The notes under the pieces were generated by a model. The model saw nothing but the letters and a program-made list of their open reading frames with translations, made no database searches and was not told the DNA's origin. This document shows positions 25,112 through 45,137 of a DNA stretch of 64,000 nucleotides, one piece after another (the stretch's first letter is position 1; every line of letters begins with the position of its first letter). The translations under genes were made by a program, and so were the position numbers. The DNA is from Haliotis asinina (taxonomy: Eukaryota > Mollusca > Gastropoda > Lepetellida > Haliotidae): NCBI RefSeq assembly GCF_037392515.1, contig NC_090281.1, forward strand, positions 50,658,145 to 50,722,144. The letters are read 5' to 3'.

Positions 25112-25160
25112 GCAGGGCGGTGGGGTAGCTCAGTGGTGAACCCCCTGGATGCTAGGTATT
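25112..25160 (+). mobile_element. SINE family B head fragment
   Basis: GGTGGGGTAGCTCAGTGGTG, a good A box, breaking off before the B box into a TTTTG-rich stretch. Confidence 0.65.
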
Positions 25161-25429
25161 TTTGTTTTGTTTTGTTTTGTTTTTTTTATTTTTTGGTTTC
25201 TTTTCCAGTTTTCTGTGCCTTTGTATTCAGGTTTCAGGGTTGGAAGTGAACGTTGTGCCAGAATAATACGCTCGCGTGGTGCGTACGGCTATATATAATT
25301 ACACAGCAATGTAGAGAATTAGAATTTCTGTTGCTATAAATTCAAGTACAAATGCTTTTAAAAATAGACAGTGCTAAAAGTTGTCCAAAACCTTTTTATG
25401 CGTTTAAAACAGCAATGTTACCCGCTTAT

Positions 25430-25558
25430 TATCGTCACGCCAAACCCCCAGGTTCGATTCTCCACACTGGTACACTGTGTGACGCCCATTTCTGGCGTCC
25501 CTCGCACTGATATTGCTGGAATATTGCTAAAAGCCATACTTACTCACTCACAACAGCT
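25430..25558 (+). mobile_element. SINE family B, head lost
   Basis: CCAGGTTCGATTCTCCACAC, GTGTGACGCCCATTTCTGGC and TTGCTGGAATATTGCTAAAA. Confidence 0.85.
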
Positions 25559-25879
25559 GAATGTGTAGTTGTGTCTTTAAAGTCATATTCAATATTTCAA
25601 TGCTAGTAATAGGATCCATTGTCAAATCGACGTCATATATAAACCAATCCTCCAGGCGGACACCAAAGTAAATCTGTCATGTGACGATTCGTCACGTTTG
25701 GCATATATACTAGATATTAAATATGTTTTTCATCTGTTTCATTTTGTACAAGTCGACTCACATAGATAGACTATGAGATAGAATAGTTCCTTGCTTTTGA
25801 TAAAATATCAAAACAGTGACGGTGTATGTCCATTTATTGTATTATGATAATGTTATATGATCTCTATTGATCTCTATTG

Positions 25880-26018
25880 ATGTTTGTAAATAATCGAGTA
25901 TAGATAATCATGTGATCAATATCATGAGCATCGATCTATGCAACGGGGATACAATGACATGTGTCAATCAGGTCGACAAGTCTAACCCCCGATTCCGTTA
26001 GTCGCCTCTGACGACAAT
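25880..26018 (-). mobile_element. SINE family A copy lacking the 3' end
   Basis: GTAAATAATCGAGTATAGAT through GTTAGTCGCCTCTGACGACA. Confidence 0.82.
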
Positions 26019-26146
26019 TTCCAAAGTGGTTTCTCTGCTTTAGTAAATGAATAAGAATTATCATGCCCCTCAGTGTAGCCGCTATAGTAGCATGTGTATT
26101 TATGCAAAGTAATGGAGCTAGTGTTGTTGTTGTTGTTCTTTTTCTG

Positions 26147-26308
26147 AGCGCATGCTTATTGTAAGATACGACTAAAGGGATCGGGTGGTCAGATTCATTA
26201 ACACATGTCATCGTATATCAGTTGTGTGGCTCATGCTGTTGATCACTGGATTGTCTTGCCCATACTCGTTTATTTATAAACAGACGCCGTATGGCTGGAT
26301 AAATCTGT
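26147..26308 (+). mobile_element. SINE family A copy, left arm of an inverted pair
   Basis: GGGATCGGGTGGTCAGATTC and TTGATCACTGGATTGTCTTG, stopping abruptly at ATGGCTGGATAAATCTG. Confidence 0.82.
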
Positions 26309-26465
26309 AAAATCGAGTCTGAACTAGACAATCCACTGACCAACAGCATGGACATCGATCTAGGCGAATGGAATACGATGACATGTGTCAACCAAGACAG
26401 GGCCACCGGTCCCGTTAGTCGCCTCTTACCACAAGCATGACCTATTCTGACACGGATCTTAATGG
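26309..26465 (-). mobile_element. SINE family A copy, right arm of an inverted pair
   Basis: AATCGAGTCTGAACTAGACA through CACGGATCTTAATGGG, in reverse of the copy it touches. Confidence 0.82.
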
Positions 26466-26746
26466 GTCATATTCTCAAATGTGATGAATAATGTCACGAA
26501 AGTCAATGCCCACATGGATGAGTGGGTGAGTGCGTGCGTCCGTGTACCTTTACACCCCTTTCAGCAATGTTTCAGCAACATCATGGCGTGGGACACCACA
26601 AATTGTCTTCACACGTGCGCATTTGAGTAATCAGTTTGGAACTCTGGAAAAAAATGAAAAAGACAGAAATGGAAAGTCAGCCATTCTTTGTTCCTCATGC
26701 GGGAACCTCAAATGACTGGAGGACAGTGATAACCCTTGATTCACAT

Positions 26747-26785
26747 TGTTTGTTGTTTAACGCCGCACTCGACAATGTTCCATCT
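26747..26785 (-). mobile_element. SINE family A 3'-end fragment
   Basis: TTGTTGTTTAACGCCGCACT with CGACAATGTTCC; it sits 3' of the GH13 stop codon. Confidence 0.6.
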
Positions 26786-27066
26786 ACTTGACGACTGATT
26801 AGTCGATTGCGTTGCAGACAAGTCGAGAAAGCCCAGGTAACCAAGGGTCATTGACATGACTTACACATCCCTTGAAAAAGTAAGCATATTATAATGATCA
26901 ATAAATACTTTTAAAAAACCCCAAAACATAACATATTTTTAAAACTCATTTTTAACCCAGGTTCTCAAACTGTGGCTTCATAGTATTTAGAGACACAGTA
27001 CTACCATATATACTTGCTGGACAGGATTCAGCTTGAAATCGAACATTATGACCTCTAATACATGTC

Positions 27067-37447
<10,381 letters not shown>

Positions 37448-38140
37448 TTATTGTGACCGCTGTTAAACGTCGACTGCGTTCAATGCGGACAGGGAAAAAA
37501 ATCGGTAAATATATATCTCGCTTGTAGATTATGTCAAGCACTTGCAGCTCCCATACGTCATATAGGTCAAGTTTGTATACATTTCTCCTTAGCCCAGGTA
37601 AGGCGTCAGAGACCGCATTTAGCATTAACCTATTTATTTGAGCATCACACACACCATTCAAGGACGCATGATTAATTCGCCCCACTGCATAAAGTGTACA
37701 TATTTCATGAAATTGAACGCTAATTAAGAGTAAACCTGCATGCTTGGGAATAGCTGCAATATGTAATATGTAAACTGTCAGCTGTTTCGGGTGTTCTTCT
37801 TTTTGACCTACCCGAGACACATGACACCCATGATGTTTGAAGAGCTGGTGAAGAGACGCTCTTTTGTTCAGCCTTAAGTATTCAAGGACATGAGTTCGTA
37901 GCGTTTGTTCGTGTCAACACAGAGCACCGCTGACGAACTATCAGAGGTAGAGGATCGTTGTAATCTACATCCATCAGCAAATGAGATTTTGTTTTACAGC
38001 GTTTTTAATAACATATAGCGTGATTTTGGTTCGCACGAGCCTGACATATTTTCACCTCCATACACACATCCTGGAGATCAACTGTATCTGATATCATGAT
38101 GTGTCTTAACTCGCGTCCTTAAACAGACACAGGTCATAGA

Positions 38141-38306
38141 GTGAGTAAGTATGCTGTACGCCGCTTTTAGCAATATATCCACTATATACCGTTTGGGGGA
38201 CACCAGATATGGTCTTCCCACATTACAGCCATGTGGGGAATCGAACCAGGTTCTTCAGTATAACGAACGAACACTTTAACCACTCGACTTTACCACTACC
38301 CCTTAA
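38141..38306 (-). mobile_element. SINE family B, first of three adjoining copies
   Basis: GAGTGAGTAAGTATGCTGTA, CATGTGGGGAATCGAACCAG and TTTAACCACTCGACTTTACC. Confidence 0.82.
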
Positions 38307-38310
38307 GATT

Positions 38311-38462
38311 GAGTCAATATGGATTTACGCAGCTTTTCCAGTATCCCAGTCATGCCACAGCAGGGAACACTAGAAATGGATTTCACGCCCTGTATCCATG
38401 TGCGGAGGCAAAAATATCTGTAACCCGTATCTTTGTCTTGGCGAACAACACGACTTCCTAAC
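38311..38462 (-). mobile_element. SINE family B, second of three, diverged
   Basis: GATTTACGCAGCTTTTCCAG and AAATGGATTTCACGCCCTGT. Confidence 0.65.
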
Positions 38463-38467
38463 ATCAT

Positions 38468-38632
38468 CAAGAGTAACTGACTGAGTGATCGTTGGTTTTG
38501 GCCAGTGTCAGCACCATTTTAGACATACCATGATGGGGCACATCAGAGATGGGCTTCACATGTGGCATCCATTTGGGCAGTCGAACACAGGGCACGCGAA
38601 CGCCATAATCACTACGTTACGCTACCACACTC
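38468..38632 (-). mobile_element. SINE family B, third of three, diverged
   Basis: CATCAGAGATGGGCTTCACA with TGTGGCATCCATTTGGGCAG, then GCGAACGCCATAATC. Confidence 0.7.
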
Positions 38633-39024
38633 AGTGGTATATCTCCAGTCACTGTACTATTGTTTCTTTGGCTTATGGACTATTGTTGCGTTGTCGCGTG
38701 GTCGCGTTGTCGCTCTCTGACACAAATAAGCAAAACTATTGCTGGGAGCAGCGACGAAGGCTTCTCAGCTTTAATGAATCTAGCCATTTGTATCTCTCAC
38801 TTGGTTGCTGAAAGTAGTAATGGTCTCATTTAATACAGATCATATAACTACTGATCAGATGTCTTGAACTGGAAGTACCGGTAGTTCTGTTTGTTATTAG
38901 AAACTCATTTCTTACACATAAAAATAACACTTTGGAAACATTAATCTCAAAGCAGATGAAACGTCTGTTTAATCACCCAGAAACACGGACATTTTGATGT
39001 CCCTAACTGACTAAGGTGCAAGGC

Positions 39025-39215
39025 TCACTGTGATTCACATGTGTTTGTGACAGCAACTGTATTGGTGAAATACCCAGGCCACTCAACATGCGCATCAAAG
39101 AACATATGACATCCTCGGAGCTGACACCAAATCGGCCATTTCAGAACACATCACCAAATTTTCAGGACACAACATCAACTGGGACACTGTCAAAACACTC
39201 ACAAACAATGAACAG
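39025..39215 (+). mobile_element. Degraded Penelope-like retroelement fragment (GIY-YIG endonuclease end)
   Basis: The translation contains CIGEIPRPLNMRIKEHM followed, not in one continuous frame, by SAISEHITKFSGHNINWDTV. This resembles the C-terminal GIY-YIG nuclease region of Penelope-like elements or a similar non-LTR element end. Only about 190 bp is recognisable and it is broken. Similar nuclease tails occur in some other retroelements, so the family is tentative. Confidence 0.5.
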
Positions 39216-40389
39216 GATTAATCCTTGTGCTGATAGGGATCAGGACTATTACATCCTAGCAACGTACAACCACAATCCACAAATAATTATCCACAAAACT
39301 CATTCTAGCTTCTCGTCGACCTGTCGTCAGCTCAGATATCTCATCACTGGTTTCCAGCTAAATACCATTCACTAGTTTGGCTTCTGCTTATTTAACTTAC
39401 ATTCACTAGTTGTCATGATGACTCACTCATCTCATTAATGTTATCTAAGCTCATTATAATGTTATCCTAGCTCATCATGTGACTTTCTTTGATGCTTTGT
39501 TTCCCACCTTTGTTATTGTTTTTTCATTATCATATGTGCGTGTGTGTTGTATTAAAAACAGTTGTAGCCCATCATTGGTGTAAGAATCTATACCAAAATC
39601 ATAGCATGACTATAATTAAGTTGATCACCCATAAAGTTGTGTCATCCATGAACCAGCAATTTCTAGAATGCAGTCCATTGAAATGCGTCTGGTGTGACGC
39701 TTAAGATATTTTCTGGATGGTTAATCATGTTAAACATTCCATTTCGTGTGAAGAGAAAATTGCTGTGAAAATTATATAGAATGGGTTATTGAAAATCTGT
39801 GGTGACACTATCATGTGTGTGAACAAAAAAAGAATAACATATATTTTGATTGTCAGTAGTACATTGTTAATGGAGGTAATTCTGTTTGCCCATCTGACAT
39901 CGACAGCTGTTGCCGGAAGAAGCTGTGGAATGAAACAGCCTAGAGGAATGATGTCGGCAAGTCGTCCAGTTGCGAATGTTACCCCTGTCACTCCAGTGGG
40001 GAACGAGACTCGACATATGACAGCTTTGTGTGTCTCGATGGTATCCAGTTAGAATTTTATGTTGTCTGTATATGCCTAAAACCCAAAAATCTTATATCTA
40101 GTGTTGCCTTTTTTAACAAGCTAACTTATGGTGATTGTTTCAAACCTCGTTTGTGATGCGACACTAGGATTGGTGTCTTTAAAAACCTTCACAAGGTAGC
40201 AAACAACATCTTTAGCTTTATTGCTAAGTTTATACCGCCAGATTGTGCGCTTGGATGTAAAATAATGGCCGATGACAATGTACTTCTTGTTTACTAATGT
40301 TAACGTGACTACAGAATTCTATATAATTCAATGAAGAGGATAGGCCGTGGGAACACCAAACTTAATGTACAGTATCTTGCTGCAGACTG

Positions 40390-41026
40390 CGCGGTCACCC
40401 TTTGAGTGACAACTGGTTTTACGGTTTCCTGAGACGATGTCCTGACTTGAAATTGGCGAAACCTAAAACATTCCCAATGTTGCGAGCTCAATATGCATCT
40501 AAAGCAGTCCTTCCGGCATACATCAGAGAGCTGGCCACCCTTATGACACTTCATGGTTTACATGACAAGCCTGAAAGTGTCTTTAACTTGGATGAAACAG
40601 GTGTGACAACTGAACACGCATCCCCCAAGATCATATGTGATGTCACTTGTCAACCACAGCCTGTAACGTCACCAAGGTCCTCTACAGTAACCATCATTGG
40701 AGGAGGTGATGCTGTAGGAAGTTACTATTGATGAGTTACTAAAAGGTGCTCCATCAGGTTTCTCTGGTTCCATGTCAGTTAATGGCTGGTCCAACACAAA
40801 TATATTACAGGACTACCTGATCAAACACTTCATTAAATGTGCTGGTATTTCGGCAGGTCCGTCAGGACTCAAGATTCTTGTTCTCTTTGACGGCCATAGA
40901 ACACAGGTTTCTTTGACGCATGTGGAATGGGCGAAAATGCATAACATCATTTTATTCGTGCTGCCATATCACACAAGCCACATCACACAACCACTGGATG
41001 TTGCAGTATTTGGATCGTTTAAATAA
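40390..41026 (+). pseudogene. Pogo/Tigger-type (CENP-B-like) transposase fragment, broken
   Basis: The first part (to about 40729) has the family's LSDNWFYGFLRRCPDLKL and NLDETGV, with the first catalytic Asp. The second part (40734-41026, a different frame) has DELLKGAPSGFSG, ILVLFDGHRTQVS (second Asp) and LPYHTSHITQPLDVAVFGSFK (third Asp) before a TAA. The frame break near 40730 coincides with an apparent loss of roughly ten residues. The N-terminal helix-turn-helix region is not recognisable upstream. A domesticated gene is unlikely given the break. Confidence 0.8.
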
Positions 41027-41069
41027 GTGTACATCAGAAAATGTCAGCTCATTCTTCAGCAGAATCCAG

Positions 41070-41111
41070 GAATGCAGATCACTATATATATATATGTATA
41101 TGTGTGTATAT
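41070..41111. repeat. TA/TG microsatellite, left of the mariner
   Basis: ATATATATATATGTATATGT followed by GTGTATATA, ending exactly where the mariner terminal repeat begins. Confidence 0.85.
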
Positions 41112-41730
41112 ACGAGGGGATGTCAATAAGTTGTGAGCCTTGAGCATTTTTCATACCCAGGTGTCACAGCCTATGGTACGACATTGAACCTTGGGGTGTA
41201 GCGGATGTGATATATAACTTTTGGTATCCTACTCGCAGAAGTTATTGAACAGCTCACATTGACAGAAAGAGACAGTCTTCTGGGATAGCAAAGGCGTCAT
41301 CCACATAGATTACTTACCAAAAGGAAGAACAATGAATGGGGAATATTACGTTAACTTGTTGAGGCAAGTGCGACAGTCAATCAAGGAGAAGCGTCGGGGC
41401 AAGATCAGACGTGGTATTCTTCAACATCAAGACAAAGCTCCAGTATACACCTCTCGCGTTGCAGCCGCTGCTGTCCAGGAATGCGGGTACGAAATCTTGC
41501 CGCACCCCTCCTAGTCTCCAGACCTGGCACCAAGTGATTACCATCTGTTCCCAAATCTCAAGAAACACCTGCGTGGTCGTAGATTTCAGGATGATTATGA
41601 GCTTATTGCTGCTACTGAGGTTTGGTTTGAGGAAAATGGCGCCTTCTACAGAGATGGCATCAGCACCTGGCAGAAAAGATGGAACAGGTGTCTTGACTCA
41701 CAAGGGGACTATGTTGAAAAATAAATGTGG
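41112..41730 (+). mobile_element. Mariner element, internally deleted and broken
   Basis: The left end begins ACGAGGGGATGTCAATAAGT directly after a TATATA run, as expected for insertion at TA. The middle and C-terminal parts of a DD34D transposase follow: VFWDSKGVIHIDYLPKGRT, YYVNLLRQVR, LQHQDKAPVYTS and SPDLAPSDYHLFPNLKKHL, ending at the stop 41722-41724. A TAG at 41512-41514 interrupts the frame just before SPDLAP. The N-terminal DNA-binding half is missing, and no clear right terminal repeat is seen before the TG repeat. Confidence 0.8.
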
Positions 41731-41743
41731 TTCATACCAATAT

Positions 41744-41779
41744 TTATGTGTGTGTGTGTGTGTATATATATGTGTATGT

Positions 41780-41817
<38 letters not shown>
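41744..41817. repeat. TG/TATA microsatellite, right of the mariner
   Basis: Long runs of TG broken by TATATATA, resembling the tract on the other side of the mariner. The two are probably parts of one original microsatellite. Confidence 0.9.
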
Positions 41818-42181
41818 TCTGCATAACATAAGTTCTTCAAGACAGCGTTGATACTGTTCCGTATGCAGATTTCCCATTGCCAATCCTAATCCAATCCTAT
41901 TCGTTTCTGCACATTTCAGTTATTTTTTCATATTACAAACCGACCAACCGACCCAACAAGATCTCAGTGACTCCACGAAGCATCAGAATCGGTTTAATCT
42001 GCATCACTTACTCTATCCACAGATGGGAGCAGCCTATTGATTAACAGGTACGATTTCAGCGCACCTTGACCAGCTTACTGACCAAACACTTGTACGAACA
42101 AGCAGTGCTAACTGTCAGAACAGGTCGATCTCAAAGCAGCTGCATGTGATCACCTCTTTGCCTTACAATTAGACATTGCAT

Positions 42182-42372
42182 TGACCGGGATAGCATAGTC
42201 AGGCTCGCTGATGTGGTTGACACATGTCATTGGTTACCAACTGCGCAGATCGATGCTCATGATGTTGATCACTGGATTGTCTGGTCCAGACTCGATTATT
42301 TACAGACCGCCGCCGCATAGCTTGAATACTGCTGAGTGCGGTGCAAAACTAAACTCACTAAATCACTCACTC
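42182..42372 (+). mobile_element. SINE family A copy, 5' truncated
   Basis: GTCAGGCTCGCTGATGTGGT through AAAACTAAACTCACTAAATC. Confidence 0.87.
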
Positions 42373-42919
42373 TTGCCTTGATGTTTAGATAAGCGGGAAT
42401 ATTCAACGAAACAGTATGCATGTAGACTTTATTTTTTTATTGCATCATGCACACACGCAAGCAGGATAATTAGCTTTTATCTAGCGTGTATATTGGTAAA
42501 TGGATGGACAAGTCTCTCTTATCCAGCTTGATCCTGACTGATGCACGAAGGGATACCACTCTTGTGAGACCATTAGCGTACGTTTATCGGCCAGGCCTTT
42601 TGGGGGCGGTGAAAATGTGTAGCCTGTCTTTCCGCAGCAATTTGCTTCTACCGGCAAACCTTAACTGTGCGCCTCGAGCTACACTATTGGACGGTTTCAG
42701 TATGAGATGAATGGACTTTGCCAGCAACTACAAGCATTTCTTTCAGCATTCCATGGAAACAAACGCTCCCTGTCGAGAAATCGGATCCTCTAGATTTCAA
42801 CAGTTGACATTACCTTACATATCTGTCAAACATAACTGTCCGGCACTGCATGCATGTAGACTGGCACGTCTCTTTCTGAGATAAACATTTGTGGAATAGC
42901 GAAGGATGGGGAGTATCGG

Positions 42920-43345
42920 AAGACGTCGACATTTGTTTATGTTCGCTGAGCCCGAAGGGCGAGGGGAACATAAACAAACATCTAAGGTACCTCAACTCTT
43001 GGTCACCGAGAGACCAGTGAACAACGTATTTATCTTACCGAACACCTTTATGTTCATTTTGAACTGATTGAAGCATGGGTGTCGGATCGCACACTTCAGC
43101 CAGCCTGTGTGAATCAAACGATTCGAATCTTGCATCTTGCTTTTTCACCCGCGCGTATTGTCTTAGTAAAGCCGCTGCGATGCTCTTCTTAATATTCACA
43201 AGGACTACATTTGAACGTTTAGTCAAAAATTATTTGTTGAAATGCAAGGCAAATCTGTTCGTAGCCCTCGCGAGATATTCCGGACGACACAAGGAAAACA
43301 AATTTAAAGTTATCTCCTTTCCATCGATGTGCATTCGCAAAACAT
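42920..43345 (+). repeat. Unclassified interspersed repeat R3, copy 1
   Basis: Matches 49690-50110: GTTTATGTTCGCTGAGCCC, GTGAATCAAACGATTCGAATC then TTGCATCTTGCT, TCTTAATATTCACA, and GACTACATTTGAACGTTT. Its left end holds a short inverted repeat, TTTGTTTATGTTC against GAACATAAACAAA (about 42931-42978). Confidence 0.8.
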
Positions 43346-43650
43346 AGGTAATTCAATGTTATTCGAGACAAAGAATTACTAGCACGACGTCCCTCGTCTG
43401 TAAGAAGGGTACACTGAAAATTACAGAAGAGCGCTCATAAAACAACATGTTTGTATGAGGTTAGATAAAATACTTTGTAGTGATGCGTCCATACGTACCA
43501 GGAACCGGTACCCCTGTGTTTCAACAGCACAGCTTCATACCTTCTTGTAAGCTTTCCCATAATTCAAGACTTTTCATTTGGGTAACCAGGTGTTATACAC
43601 TTGAAATTCTGTTACTGACGGGAAACCCATCTCACTTTCGTTTTCCCCTT

Positions 43651-43745
43651 AGCCTCGGGGCGGTGGGTAGCCCAGTGGGTTTGCTCACCAAAGACCTGAG
43701 TTTGATTCTTCACATGGGTGGGAATTAATGTTTTATGTCTCCTTC
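43651..43745 (+). mobile_element. SINE family B, 5' half
   Basis: CGGGGCGGTGGGTAGCCCAG and CTGAGTTTGATTCTTCACAT. Confidence 0.78.
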
Positions 43746-43847
43746 CATGATGTAACTGATCCGTGACGAACACGCTTCTTGTGTTGGAGGCACAGATTCG
43801 GAGAAGTCAAATCAATATTTTCCCCTTAATGCCGAACATATTGGAGA

Positions 43848-43948
43848 GTAACAAGATATACCGCGTGTGAACAGCCTTGAGTATGACTGGACCGGGGATC
43901 GAACCACCTTTCTTTACCCGGCAACTGAGACAAGACCAATGGTTATAC
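43848..43948 (-). mobile_element. tRNA-like SINE head of another family
   Basis: Reverse complement GGGTATAACCATTGGTCTTG, then GGTGGTTCGATCCCCGGTCC and AGTCATACTC. The B box is perfect and acceptor-stem-like ends are present, but the spacing is wrong for a tRNA gene. Confidence 0.6.
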
Positions 43949-44416
43949 CCAAACAGATAAAAGGTGTTCTGCCGTTGTCCTAACACGTTGTCAGCCTTTG
44001 GGTTTACAAATATTAACAAGGAACATATTCACACTTCAAAGAAACAATTTATTCGCTTTAAGAAAAAAATGCTGTTTGAGTATAAAAACAAAACAACAAA
44101 AACTCGCGAAAGGTTATGTTCGTTTCTTTGCTGGAATCAGTCTCCTTCTATAAAGGGGGCTGATGGCCAGACACCAGACCAAATAGCGTTGGTGCCTTCA
44201 ACGGTGTTTTTAGCAACCACGGATAAAATATTCTCTTGGATAATTTCCAGTCCCCAGAGATTACGTCATCGAACCCTGATCAACATAAACAGACTGATCC
44301 ATTTTTTTTCCAATGCAAATAGTTGTTAGCAACGTTCGAGACATCTCACATCATATAAAATGTGGCACCATGTCGGAGATGTGTCAAGGACATTCAGTAT
44401 GTCCCCCTTGTTGTAA

Positions 44417-44430
44417 ATACACTCCTCAAA

Positions 44431-44465
<35 letters not shown>

Positions 44466-44470
44466 ATATA

Positions 44471-44517
<47 letters not shown>

Positions 44518-44521
44518 ATTT
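44417..44521. repeat. (AAAT)n microsatellite
   Basis: About 25 tandem copies of AAAT/AATA with one TATA interruption near 44468. Confidence 0.95.
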
Positions 44522-44933
44522 TTAAAAATGTGTATATACGCATAAGTCGTTTAGAAGAATGTATTTCGTTAGCTTAACATCAATCATTTCACGAGAAAAA
44601 GATAAAATGTTAAAAAGATGCAATTTCACACGTCTGTTGACAAAGTGTTCGCCAACAACAGCAGCTTTTATTCTTTTTGTTTTCTCTCAGAGTCAACAAG
44701 ATAGCGGCAACACTAGTAGTTTTTATGGTCACCATTGGCAGCTGTTATTGTTTGGCACCTGTTTGGTTCTCTCGTAACAGAATTTTTAAATTAATGTTAG
44801 GTTATTTCTATTATTTCTGTTGGGACGTTGTATAATGTCTATTTATATTGTTATAACTTAACTTAACCTGATGCGTTTTCTACGATTTGTAATGAACCCA
44901 TGAAGATCCCCGTTACAATAATTGTTCTTCGTC

Positions 44934-45044
44934 CTGGTTGACATGCAATCCTATCCCATTTGCGTGGGTCATGCTTCATGCTGCAGATCACTGGATGGTC
45001 TGTTCCAGACATAGTGGGAATAGTGTCGGCGGCAAACAATAAAC
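44934..45044 (+). mobile_element. SINE family A, degraded
   Basis: GATCACTGGATGGTCTGTTC and GTGTCGGCGGCAAACAAT survive; it starts about 95 bp past the channel gene's stop codon. Confidence 0.55.
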
Positions 45045-45137
45045 GAATGGAAAAACTTGTGTAGGGACGTCATGGCATGTCTATCCTCATGATAGCTGTA
45101 TACTGTAATGCCTTTGATAGAAACTGCATTCATTTGT

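Larger units (their letters stand above)
17075..27066. other. Intergenic DNA between the SAMD9-like and GH13 genes
   Basis: Holds a minisatellite, one R4 copy, the GTCAAAATGGCC foldback element and several SINE pieces. Nothing else recognisable in 19450-21120, 21250-22180 and 23450-24870; a possible unlinked 5' exon of the SAMD9-like gene could hide just right of 17090. Confidence 0.65.
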
